Shown: positions 49,001 to 62,000 of the stretch, piece by piece
How the letters are laid out: every line of letters starts with the position of its first letter
How positions within the stretch are numbered: the first letter of the stretch is position 1
Notes under the pieces: model-generated
The model's database searches: none
What the model saw: only the letters and a program-made list of their open reading frames with translations
Told to the model about the DNA's origin: nothing
Program-made: the position numbers and the translations under genes
Assembly: GCF_003254395.2 (NCBI RefSeq)
Contig: NC_037643.1
Location: 9,692,963-9,756,962, forward strand
Length of the DNA: 64,000 bases
Direction: 5' to 3'
Origin: Apis mellifera
Taxonomy: Eukaryota; Arthropoda; Insecta; Hymenoptera; Apidae

Positions 49001-49511
49001 GCCGCCGATCTCGTTCAAATTTCGCGCAGTCACTCGTCACAATCGACATTGGCCTCTCGTATAGCATCGAAGAATTCTCTAAAAAAAGAATATCAAAACA
49101 ACTTTTCATCCCTCACCCTTATCTCATCCCTTGTTTCACATTACCGAAATTACTTTCACGATCTCGTCAAGAGACGTTTGCCCCGTAAAAGGATCACGAT
49201 CCAGAGGTTACATTAAGACGAGAGACACGATAAGACCAAGAGAGGATTTTGCTTTTCAGGCTCGCGTAATCGACAGACGTGCCGGATCGCGCGGCGTCGC
49301 CGGGGCTCTTCAGTGGTAGTCGAGAGGAATCTGCGGCGCAAAAAGAGAAAGAGGGAAAAAAAAGGGAAAAAAGGAGGGAGGGGGGGCGAACACATCGCTA
49401 AGGAAGGCTAGGAAGGAGATAAAGGGAGAATCTGGTGGAGAGGATCGTCGAGGAGAGGAAGTGGGGCGCCGGTGCTGGCCACCGGGACCAATCATCCTTC
49501 CCTTCCTCAGG
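49001..49511 (+). promoter_or_regulatory. pigs proximal promoter and 5' leader candidate
   Basis: CpG-rich sequence upstream of the pigs start. It contains an initiator-like TCAGT at 49310-49314 and a 47-base pure-purine tract at 49340-49386. A pyrimidine tract with CCTCAG ends at 49510, one base before the start codon. Either transcription starts locally and reads through, or an upstream 5' exon splices in at 49511. Confidence 0.4.
49340..49386. repeat. 47-base polypurine tract
   Basis: An uninterrupted purine run (A-rich then G-rich, ending in seven Gs) just upstream of the first coding exon. Such mirror-like purine tracts can form triplex DNA. Confidence 0.85.
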
Positions 49512-49731
49512 ATGTCGTACGCCAATCGATTCCCGTCTTCGCAGCACACCCGTTATCGAAGCAGCTGGGGACCCTCCTCGGTCACCGTGTTCAATCGGGC
49601 CGATGTGCCCAGGCCCTCGCCGGAAGAGGAAGAGTACGCCGAGTTCTATCACGAGCGTCTCCACTCGGCACAGAGCAGACAGTTGCTGCCGTTGCAGGAG
49701 GACCTGGCCGATTGGATCAATAAAACGTTGA
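49512..49731 (+). CDS. pigs: pigs exon 1 (first coding)
   Basis: It encodes residues 1-73 plus one base: a Ser/Arg/Pro/Glu-rich head, then the start of CH helix 1. The donor is GTGAGT. Confidence 0.88.
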
Positions 49732-52700
49732 GTGAGTAGCTGTCTGATTTTATATATCGGGAGGTTTACCGCCTTTTCGATGTTACGTTGGTGTGAGAGA
49801 TTTGGAAGGGGTGCGATGTGTGCGTGCGTGCTCTGATAATCGAGGGAGATAAGACGGAGTGGCGTGTTCCTACAACGAATTTGTGACATGGAAATTCTTC
49901 CGTTTGAGGATGTACGGGGTGGGTGTCGTGTTTTTACCTCCACTTGAGGTATTTGAGGGGATTTGAAGAATCGTATACGTAACGTTTTAGAGTATGGTTG
50001 TATGTTATTCGAATGGACGATTTAATTGGGATTTCGTAATTTATGTTACAACATGATGCAATGGTATAAGAAATTAATTATTGGTTGTAATCGGGAAAGG
50101 AGCAGTGAAATTTCTGAAAGGGATTGTAGCTTTTTTTCTTTTTTTTTTTCCCCTCCTGCTTTTTATGGGATTTTGTTCGTAAACCGTGAATCTTTGTAAT
50201 TATCGTTCGCGGACCGTGAAGAATTAAAAGTAGGAAATACTATTTTAGGATTTTGAAGTAATTGCGTTTTCTAATTAATATATAAGGTAATTTAATTGAA
50301 ATAGTTTCATCGAATTTCACCTTTTGTTATACAAGAAGATAAATTGTCTGACGTAACTGTCTTGGATCACCCTGTGTATTCAAATGAAATTTTTGATCGA
50401 TAAACTCGTCGTTTCCCGTCGACGACTGTTATTCGTACACTTTCCGTGTAAATTTCCCATAATTTCCATTCGCCAATAATTTTCTTGAGAGATTGACGCG
50501 GAAATAATAATATAAATATACTTTTACCAATCAATCAGGCTTCTAATCCTAATTTATAAAACTTTCTTACGATCTTACGAATATTTCAGAAAATAATTCA
50601 GAATGCATATTTCGTTTATTTTATCGTTCAAAATTTCAATATTTCATATTTAAATTAAAAAAAAAAATATCCAACTCAGAATACTTTTAAAATTAATAAA
50701 ATTAAATCTTATGATAAAGAAAATTCTATAAATATTCGTTAAAAATCAAATTAGAAAAAAATATAAAAATCTTCTCCTAGCAATCTTCTTCTCGAAGACT
50801 TCTTCTAAGATCGATCTTAATGAATATTCGCCAAAAGGAAAAAGTCACACACACACACACGATTTAACCGTTCAAAACTTTTCCTCCTCCTAATGAGTAA
50901 AGTTCTATTTTTATCACGCTGCTCATTGCGAAAGTTTACGGGGTGCAGAAAGGAATCGCCGTGATGTAATGAGGATTCGAGTTCCGCACGTGTACTGTCG
51001 ACTGTTTTTTCTTTTTTTTCTTTTTTATTTTTCCGTGGCCGCGTGTTCCCTTCGCGATGTGGATTCTCCTTAAAGGGACGAAGGAAAGAGCTCGTCGCGC
51101 TGGCGTACACGCCGTGCGTACACGACTCTTTCGTAGCGCACAAAAGGTTCGCATCTGGCACGACGTGGGAAAGGATATTCGTAACATTTGGCCTTTCGTT
51201 CGGTCATGTTTTTGACGGATGTTGCCGCGATAAAGAAACCGTGTCCGTTTCGTTTCTCGATACGAAAATTTATCGATTTAATCTTAATGGAAGATGATTT
51301 CAACAGATTTATTCGTTCCGTGGAATAAAAATTATAGATTTTTTAAAAGCATCAAGAAAGAATATTCTTATTATAAGAATTCGTTTCATGGAATAAAAAT
51401 TATAAATTTTTGAAAAGTATCAAGAAAGAATATTCTTATTATAAGAATAATAAGAATTGTCGTTCCGAATTTTCTCGTTTATTTATAAAAAGAATGATGA
51501 GACTGATTCTCTTTCTGAATTCGTGGAACTTATTTTTCTTTGGAAAAAACTGCGTGTGCGGTATGAATTAGTATCGTTGAGTTTGATTAATAATGCCGAT
51601 GGATAAAATGTGCATCGGTTAACAAGATTTATAGTCGAATAATTTGCATCGGTGAAAAAGGAATCCATTATGGATTTGTTTTGCATCGATTACGATACTT
51701 GGGCGTATGGATGACTCGAGAAATCAGTGTAAGAATTGATAATCAATGTCGTGTTATACATCAAATTTATAATGTATGGAATAATGGAGACGTAAGGTGA
51801 TTTTTAAAATCGTTAAACGACGAATGTTTAAAATTAGAAATGTGAGTAAAACATCGCTGGAATAATCAATACGCGAATCATATTTTCAATACCAGATCTA
51901 ATAACTTTTTTGAATAATTTTGCACATTCTCCTGTTTTATTTTATTTTATTTTATTTTTTTTTTTATTAGAATTTCATTTCTTTCCAACTTAGTTTCATT
52001 TAGTATCAGATCTAATAACTTTTTTGAATAATTTTGCACATTCTTCCTTTTATTTTATTTTATTTTATTTTTTTATTAGAATTTCATTTTTTTCCAACTT
52101 AGTTTCATTTAGTATCAAATCTAATAACTTTTTTGAATAATTTTGCACATTCTTCCGTTTTATTTTATTTTATTCTTTTTTTATTGAAATTTCATTTCTT
52201 TCCAACATAGTTTCATAGTTTCTCCATAGTTTCATAGATCAAACTGCGGCATGAACAGCCATCGACAGGTAATCCCCGAGGTATCAGTAGAACGATACGT
52301 CAACGAACTTCAAAGTTCTTTCCATTAACCGAATTACACGCGAAAACTTCCCAGAATCAAGATATATAACCAATATTCGAACTTTAACACTCTTTTCTCG
52401 TTCGATCTTTCCTTCCGATACTTGTTTTATGGAACTATAGTTTCGATTTTACTTTTCCAGAATTCTTTTCTTTCAATCTCTTTAAGATTTTAGAAAAAAA
52501 TTTGTAAGATTAAAGAAATAATAATAATAAATTAATTTTTCATCAAAGGATCAATCAAAGGAGAAATATTCTTTTTATCCTAGAAATTTCTATTTTTTTT
52601 TTTTAATGAACCAATAGTTCATAGAAAGTCTAAGACCTTTTTCGATCTTAGACAGTAGTATGACCGCCTTTCTGAACTACTACCTTCCAAATACGGTGAC

Positions 52701-55700
52701 GATACGTAAGACAGAATTGATGCGTAAAATAGATCCGTCCCCATCCATCAAACGTCTTCGATATTCTAAAATATATTCTAATGAGAAAATAACGCAACCT
52801 TTATTCTACTTTCACGTCAAAAAATATATGAAAAATTCATAGAATAATATTTCCTTTTTGAAAAACGAAGAAATTTTATTCTACATTTTCATCTTTACAC
52901 GTGGAAAAACTTCAAGTTTTTTACTCGTAAGACACTCTGTATATACTTATTTCGTACACACGCTATCCAAATATTAACTCGAATCATCGTGTACATCCAA
53001 TATTCCAATAACCCTTAATCGATTTCAATCTGATTCTACTTTCGAACAATGATTCCACTCTTAACATAAATTCGTTTATCTAATTGGCGATCCGTGTTTC
53101 GTTGCAATGCCTGATACATCCTGATCAAGGATGAATCTCGAAATCGGTTACAAGCAACCGTTTCGTTCTTTAATTCTTCGATTACCGGATACGTTGTTAA
53201 CGATGTCAAGGAAGGTTGTTACCGTACGAAATATCTGTAACGCGTGGCCGTATATTTTTTTTGGTGAACGGTTGACGATCGCGGTTTCACGCGACCTCGA
53301 AGAATCCAGCCGCAAGATCTGGACCACCATGAAGGATTACGACACGAGGCGGTCTCTCGGAGAGAAACGAGTGATACGAGAGGCGACGTGTCGTCTTTCT
53401 GGGATGCAAACAGATTGCTTTGAATTATAGCGAAATATGGTCGCTCGAGATTTATCAACCAAGAAGGATGTCGCCTCGTTAAACTCGAGACGAATTGTGC
53501 GCGTGATACACTTTGAGTTTTCGTATATATTTCGTTTGAACGAATTATCAATCAACGAAAAATCTTTGTTTCGATATTTATTTTTCTGAACGTGCAGGAT
53601 GTATCAAATTGCTATTATTATTCCTTCCCTTCGTCGAAAGCATCGATATCGCGTGTAGGAAGTTAGTACTGATTTCAAAAGTAGTTTGATAAATATTTGC
53701 GTTCTTACGTGGTCGTACAGATATACGCTTGTGTACTCATAAAACATCGTATACTTATGGAAGTAGGGGAAAAAAATGATCACGGTACAAATCACCATGA
53801 CAGAAATATTCCTTCGAATTAATAATCTTCAAAAAAGATTTATATCGCGAAATAAAGCGATAATATAGATAAAAAGTTTCTTCGAAAACAATCTTACGAA
53901 ACTTGTTAAAATCGAATTAAAATCGATCGAAAGAAATCTCTCTTATTGAAGAAAATTTTCAAAACGTATAATATCCCAATCTCTCGTCTATTTCAAGTAT
54001 TCCAATATTTATGAATCCGCATAATATCCGGCCAGTAACCGGGAAACAAATCCGATATTTCTCCGTTATATCGATGTTGACGATTATACGACGGCTCTAA
54101 TTATATCGGCGTGCAATATCACATGGCCGGCCTCCATCCCGGCTTCAAAGCTGCGGAGAGAGAGAGAGAGCAACGGGATGAGAGATAGGTCGGCACCCTT
54201 TGCCCGTTCGAATCGTGTGTGGGGTACCTCTGCCGTGTAGTTACTATTCTCGTTCCGCCGGTGTGTACGATTGAAGCGTGCACACTCACGCGAGCGTTAA
54301 CGGCGGTGAAGGAGGAGGAGGAGGAGGAGGAGGAGGAGGAGAGACGCTTGAAATGCAGCGTGGCGGTCAACTCTCCCGTCTGCGTTCAATCCGCATGGGG
54401 AGGGGAAGTTAATGCGCGAGGGTGAGCGACAACCGGGGTGTTTGCGCCCGGGGGAAAAAAAAATAATAGCCGATGACGTTTCGCTGTTTGAACTGAATTA
54501 TTTCGAATGTGTCCACGAACGTTGCTCCAATTAGCGTTCGAAATGTAAACGGGCGAGGTTCGATTGCGGTTCGAATATGATCCCAAAGTGATATATTCGT
54601 TGGTTGGATGGATAGTCGATATGGACTCGGTTTGACAACGAAATAAAACGTGGATTTTTTTTGCAGGGATAACTTTTTTTTTTATATCGCGGTCGGGTTT
54701 CGGTTACCGTGAATTTCGAATTAAATCAGGGTTCTTTTTTTTTTTTTTCTATCGAGAGAAGGAAATTGGAACTCGTTAGATGATCGATAATTTTTTTATG
54801 TTAAATAGAATTTAGTTAATGGCGTGTTATACGATTATTCTATATCTATTTTGATGTTCGTGCGAAGTAATATAGATTTATTTGTGATTATGTTACATCC
54901 TGTTGAAAGGAAGTAACGTCCAGACACTTCTAATGCATTATAGGGGAGTGTGGTAATTGGTTGATTGGTATGGAAGAGGGTTGTTTGAATATTGATGCTT
55001 TGTAATCGAAGGCTTTTTCTACTTGTAGAGAAAAAGTTAAGCTTTTTGAAAAATATGTAGAATAATTCGTCACTATAAGAAGAATCGATTTGATCCTATT
55101 TATAGTTTGAACACGCAATGCAATTGGAAAGTGATTTGTCCTAACTAATATCTTAGAAACGATTCTCGATTTGGTCATTCAAGGTTAAGCGACATCGTTT
55201 CGCACAATGTTGCGTCGGAGGAAGAGGCAAACGTTTTTCCAATTACACAAAGATACAAGCTCTTACAAAGCTATTTAAACTATGTACAACTATCCGTGTT
55301 AAATCCAACAATTCTGAATAATCTTATCCACGAAACAATCATCCTCTCTGTCCCACACGATTTCAATCATCCACTGTTTAACACGTGTCAGCCTTTCGTG
55401 AATCATCTTCGTTCCATTAAGTCCTCGCAAAAACCAACCTACGCTTTGGACTTGTGGATCCTCCAATAGGATCTCGATAATGTTTTCCTTTTTTCAACAT
55501 AATTCTTCCGAATTAATCTCTTACGAAAAAAAATCCATTAATCAAGGATATTTGAAGAGGATTCATTTCAACTTTATTTATTACGAAACAGGATTGCGAT
55601 TCTAAATTCATCGATAAACTTGATGGAACGTTTCTAAAATAATTTTAATCTAAGAAACTCGAAAGAAAAATTATTATTCGAATTATTTCCTAGCCACGAT

Positions 55701-56066
55701 TATTAAAATAACGCGAAAAGATAGGACCTTTCGACCCACACCCTGGGTGTCTGGGCCGGCTGGGTGTCTGACTCAACCGGAAGTTGGCCGGGCACCCCTC
55801 TTCCTTCGTGCCACTTCTTCTCCCTGCATCGCGGCTACCTGAAGCCGCATTACGCATAATGGGCGTATAGCGTACGCATAGACGAATATGCTCGCGCTTA
55901 TGGGAGGGGAGGGGAGACTTGGTGGAGGGATCATGGATGAGAGAACGAGGGAATGTTTGCGAATGGGTCGCTCGTTCGGCACGGGGCATGGATCTCTACC
56001 GAACCGTGAATCGAGTACGAGTCAGGATCTCCGAGTTCATCTACGAAATTGAGCACGAAACGATTC

Positions 56067-56097
<31 letters not shown>

Positions 56098-59000
56098 CTT
56101 TTTATTATGTTTCTTACATTGGGAAATTTTTAAAAATTTCCAATTTGTTCCTTTGATTATCCATTTATAATGAACTGTTCAAAAACTTTGTGATTGTCAT
56201 AATTGGCGAATTTCCATATAATTTTGTCTTGCAACAGTGGCAAAATTACACTTCTAAGGATCGTGTTTACGACAAATTCTCTTTGAGATGATTAGTTATT
56301 AAATATCAATTTAAAAACGATTGGAAAACTAGTCATTTCTACGAGAAACCTCTCTCGAGAGATTGCCTCAAATCTCATCAATCTTAAACCTGTTATATTC
56401 GTTCCATCTTATGCTTCGTATTCATATCCCTACGAATATTTCATAAATAATGTTACGTTCACACCGGTGTCTACAGTGTATCTTTTCGATCGAGTATAAA
56501 AGAGCTGTACTTGCTTCCTTGCTTCACGAGCAAGATCCTGATGAATGCAGCCTAACAACTAATAACCCCGTGAAAAATACGGAGAATAAAACCAGTCTCA
56601 CACGCAAGTACCATAATAGAACTCTTCCGAACGATAACAACTTACCTATATAAGTAACTATCCATTCGATGCTTTTATTTCACTTGGAAGAAATGACAAA
56701 TTCTAGGATATCTTCGTGCGAGAAACGACGTCATATTTCCCCTAAAATGAATTTTATTTCATTCTCTTTCATTCTTTTCGTTTTCTTCTCTGGGGGAGAG
56801 AGAGACTGTGTGGGGTCCGATAATGATGAAATAAAAGTTGTCGCGGCGTGTTTTATGGTAACTGGTTATTGCAGTAATGTATCGTGTTCGAATTAATGCA
56901 TCGATCGAACAATGCCAAGGACGACATCGTGCGGAATATTCTGAAAAAGGATCGGGATAAAGAGGTCGAATGTTAAAATCGAAGGGTAGCGTATCAAGGA
57001 TACGAAGAAAAATGGAGGCCAAGCTGATAATCATCGTGTTATTAAATAACCATATCCAAGGGAAAGAAAGATGGATGAATTTGTCGGAAGCATTTACTTT
57101 TTATAACAAGGTCGTAAAATTATTACCTCCATATATAAGTTGTACCATCCTTGCTCAATTTTCATCCCAGATTCAATTTACGTATATATACGTAACGATA
57201 TATCGAAAGTGTACAACATTGTTATTGATGCATAATAATTTCCAACTCGATTGCATCAACCAAACTGGCTATATTATGATATATCAAATATGGGTCATTG
57301 TGTGAAAAGGTGCGCCCAAGTTTATGACATCTATAACTTTTATGAGATACGTTGCAGCAACGTTTAATGCATGGATTTTTCTCTTTCGTAAATATAAGAT
57401 ATTATATTTATTGAACGATATTCATTCATTAATCAAAATAAATAAAAACAACACCCCATAATTTACATTCATTTTTCCTACTATCTACATCGTAATTACA
57501 TTTACAAAAAAAAAAACAAAATCTTATAATAGATTCAACCATTTGGTGAAGCCATTCATCGAAATTCACACGGAATTTCTAATTATCGAATACCCTCCTT
57601 TTCCTTAAACGGCGCCGCCGCGTTATTGGCCCTCCCCTTTCCCTCCCCATATATAACGTCGAACATAAATTAGATCCGCGGTTCCGGGTGATCGAGCAAA
57701 ATACGCCTCGTGATCTTTCGCAAGATCGAGCGAGGGTTAGATTATCCCGCGAAATCGTCGCTCTCCCGGCGGCCATATTCGAATATACGATATATATTCG
57801 CGAGCCAGATCCCGTATAACCGTCCTCGTCCCCGTACGAACGTGTTGTGTACGCTCGCCCGTATTGCACGTACGTGTATATACGCGCGGATAGTAAACAC
57901 AGAGGGAGAGAAAGAGACACACGGAGAGCGCACGTGTGTCTCTCTCTTGTACAACGTGTGATGGACGCTTTACTCCCGTAAGCCCGCCCGTTAACAGTTT
58001 TCTTTTTTCTTTTTTTTTCCCCCGTTCTGCCCCGGGTGCAACCCTATTGTTACCGGGTCGAGTCACGAGCAACGACGCTGGTTCTCATTACCATCCGTAT
58101 CTACGAGGCTTTATCGCTCCGTCAGCCCAACCTAGTTCCCATTTCCCATCGTATCCCGCCTATATCTATATACGTGGCACGGATCGTGTCGCGGCCCAAT
58201 CGCGGCTTTTCCTTACATTCCGTCTCTCGATCTGTAACAACAGCGTGGGAGAAACGTGGGTGCATTTACGTATTGTACTCTCTCTGCACAAAGTGCGCGC
58301 CCCTCTGTATCTATACAGGGTGAGTCTTATTGTTTCTTTCGATACGCTTTGAAATATTTTTATATATATACTGAGTAATTTAGGCGATGTGGGTAAATAG
58401 ATGCAAATGTATTGCAATGAATAAAATTAATTCAATTGCTCCAATCTTTTATAAGTTAATATTAACTTCGAGCAAGATGCTTATATTCTATCGAGGAAAG
58501 TAAGGGATAGTTAGATCCTCTCCTATTGATAAATTCATCTCTGAAAAGTTAGGAAGTTCACATATACGTTCATTGGATTGCTACCACCGATCAATTCGAA
58601 AAATCTCGTCCTTGATCCTGTTTACGAGCCGGCGAATGAAATTGAAATGATTTCGTTCAGTCACGCACGAGTTGGCCTATCGTGAGAGTGTCTCGGCTAG
58701 ATAGTTTCTCGGTTGACCGAGCATACCACCGCGAAGTCACTTACTTACGGCGTCGTTTCAATTTTTCGTCGTATATATAGTGATGTGTGAAGGTGGAAAA
58801 GATCGAGAAGGAGGAATACTCGGATCGAACTCGAACGGTTGCCGCGGATAAATCTGAAGCGGCCGATCGAAAGGTTTCTCACGTCCCCTGATGGTCGTGT
58901 CATCTCGAAGACCTCTGTCGCCTTTGATGAGCCGCGATACCGCCAGTCAACACGCCTTTCGAGGGTTAATTCGCTTTCCCTTCCACGCGGTTAGTTAAAT

Positions 59001-62000
59001 TGGATTTTCAGCCAACTCTCGATTGCTTTTCGAATTTATAATTGGAAGAAATCGATGGATAACGGATCGACGATGCAACAAAGAAAGATGGCGGCATGGT
59101 CATGGAATAGTATTTCGATTTAATTCGGTTTTAGAATCGTTACAGGATAATATTTATATAATTTTGTAAAAATTAAAAGAATAAACAGAGTTTTATTAAT
59201 TATTGGATAAATTAAAAAATTCCATTCCTGTTAAAATCCTTTCCTTGAAAACCTGTACGCGATAAATTCCGCGACAAAGCGAGAATTCACCCTCGTTTCG
59301 TCGAAAAGAATTCGACTTCGGGGAACTGAAAGGGGGATCGCCCCATTGTTCCCAACAATGACGCCACTTCGTCGATGCTCTTGACTGCTTTCGAGTGACC
59401 GTTTACGCAATACGTTGAGCAGACGCGAAGATTAATATGTCGTTCCACGGGAAACGTGTTTCGAGAGCCACGAGAAGAACAACAAAAATTTGCATTCGTG
59501 TGGATGCACTGGTGAAAGACTTACGATCGTTTTTTTTTTTCCCCCCCTTCTCTCTTCCACGTTTCAGACTCTGAAATTGTATCGGGAGACAACTTCTTCG
59601 ACGCTCTGGACAATGGCGTGGTGGTGTGTCGACTGGCGAGGGTTATACAGGAAAAGGCGAGGACGGCGATCGACGCTGGAAGAGCGAAAGGGGTGAGTAA
59701 TTCTTTTTCGTTAAGTGGCTCGACATTCGAAAATTGGATGCGAATCAGTATTGATCGAAATGTAGAAGTACGATTTTATTTGATCTCTTTCTTGCATTTT
59801 CTTTTAATCATCGTAATTAATTCCATTGAAAATTGGAAACAATTTATCAAATATTATTATGACAATCGTTTCTCTCTCTATATTTTTATTTTATATAAAA
59901 ACAATTTTTTTTTCTACTAGCATTGTATTTAGAAACATAGATATGCTCCTGATTATTGTTTTGGGATATTGAAATGCGTGCAGAACGTTTCTCAAAAGAT
60001 ATTAAACTTTAAACACTTCAATTATAAAAAGTTTACACGTTTAATAGATGGTTTATGATCCACAACTGTTGTGCATTAATAACAAAAAAAAAAGGATCAG
60101 ATTAGATTCCGTTATCGTTCTTATCACATGCTAGATTGATCTTTTCTTTCCAGCCCCTACCGGTGATAAAAGGTCGTTGCTGGGAGAACGCGGCGCGCCG
60201 CAGTTTCTTCTCCCGCGACAACATGGAGAACTTTATACAATTCTGCAGGCGTCTGGGCGTGCACGAGAATCTTCTATTCGAGAGCGACGATCTCGGTAAG
60301 GAAGACTCGCCTAATCAATCTTAATTCCCCCGAATCGACTCGTCCCGCATATCAACGGCTCCCTCGGCCACCAGCTCGGTCATATTCGACCCGATTAAAA
60401 GCGAAATCCCGTCAATTAAGTCAGCTCGCTGCCGCGCGTCGCTTATTCGCGCGAATTCAAAGCGAAAGGAGATCGATCGAATTAATCTCGCGGTGGAAAC
60501 GATCGAAACGCAAGCCGTTCTTCCCCTTCGCGCTCCACCGACTTCGAACGAAACGAAAAAAACAATAAGTGTTGTTGATGCAACCACCACCGGAAGCGGA
60601 GGAGTTTCGGGATTGCGTAAAAATCGGTTCACATCGAAGGAAATGGATCGTGGGCGCGAATGTTTGGGAAAAGTATGGATCGATGGTATCTGTGAAAATG
60701 GCGGATTTTTTTGTTGGAATTTTTTTTATCTTACGTCGAGAATTTTTTGTGCAATGAAGGCTATTTTTTATAGAAATTAGAAAGTGAATTTATACGGAAG
60801 TTTGTTTTATTTATTTTATTTTCGATATTAATTTTTTCTCTCCACTTTTTTGTGCTTAATTACGCGGATTTGATTGAGTGTCGTGAATGGAAATAGGAAT
60901 GAATAAGTTTACTTTATTTTCTTTTCTATTTTATGACAAATTCGAAGCTTGTGATCTCTGTATTCTTTTAGATAAATATCTTCGATAGTCGTAACGTAAA
61001 CAATCACGACGGAAGTTTTTTCTTTTTAATGATAATTATATTTATTTCAATCATTCAACGCAATATTTAATGCTGATAATGTTAAGCAGGATTTTAAATG
61101 ATATTACGTATGTTAATGTGTATTTTGTACGAAGAAACGCACATGGCGTGTCAAGAGTTAATTTAATACAGATTCTATTAATAACACACGTTTCTCACAT
61201 GTGGCGGGCTGAGAATCGTAGAAGTGTAAGTGTCACATCATACATATTTTATATTATGAAAATTTCATTATATTTTTTGATACACGAAGATTATAATATT
61301 TAAATGAATGATAAACGTGTTAATTCGATTCATTATTCTTTTTTAAAAATAGATATTTCAATATTAATATGAAAAAGATTTTTATTTACTCTTAATTTTT
61401 TAACTCGTATAAATATATCGATTCAATTTGAAATATTCACATTTGAAATGTCGCTGATTGCTTAAATTCAGTCTAGACACAGATCCTAAAACGCAGCTCG
61501 ATACAGTTGGACAAATGTAATGGGGGGAGCTTCTCTTTTTCGTCTTTGTTCCGTTTTGTGGAACACGTCGTGTTTGAAATTCTTCTCCATTAGAACATGA
61601 AACCGTGAATCTAGATTTTCGTGTCAGAGCCTCGTCGTCGAGCTGGAAACGTAAAATCATCAGAAACGTACGTTTTATCGTAGAACAAAGCTTCTTTTTT
61701 TTTTTTGACACTTTACAAATCCGTGGATCATCAAAAGCAAATGGCTCGAGGGAGTAATTGAAATGGATTTGAAAAGAATGAATTTGTTTAAATTTCCATT
61801 AAAGAGTTCTCGTATTTGAAGTATCGTTATTATTATTTTTTAAAATTTCGATTTGCTTTTCGATTAAGAAAGAAAATATTCTCTTCGATTATTCGAATGT
61901 TCATCCCAGTTTCCCTGGAATAGACGCAGTTGAAATTTTATTATGGACGAATATAAAGACCATTTCGTTTGGTTAAAGCGTTCTACTCGAATGAATAAAT

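Larger units (their letters stand above)
49732..59567 (+). other. pigs intron 1 (9.8 kb)
   Basis: Non-coding. It holds tandem repeats at 51312-51447 and 51893-52225. CpG-rich islands occur at about 50920-51260, 53130-53470, 54100-54720, 55730-56060, 57580-58330 and 58560-59500. Microsatellites are at 50846, 54156, 54309 and 56069. The island at 57.6-58.3 kb has a TATATAA word near 57650 and could be an alternative promoter. No additional coding exon is recognised. Confidence 0.75.

Noticed and set aside
50365..50380. CACCCTGTGTATT, and ACAGGGTGAGTC near 58315, resembling ends of common insect repeats
   Set aside because: Each is only about a dozen bases with no extended similarity between them; too short to call an element.
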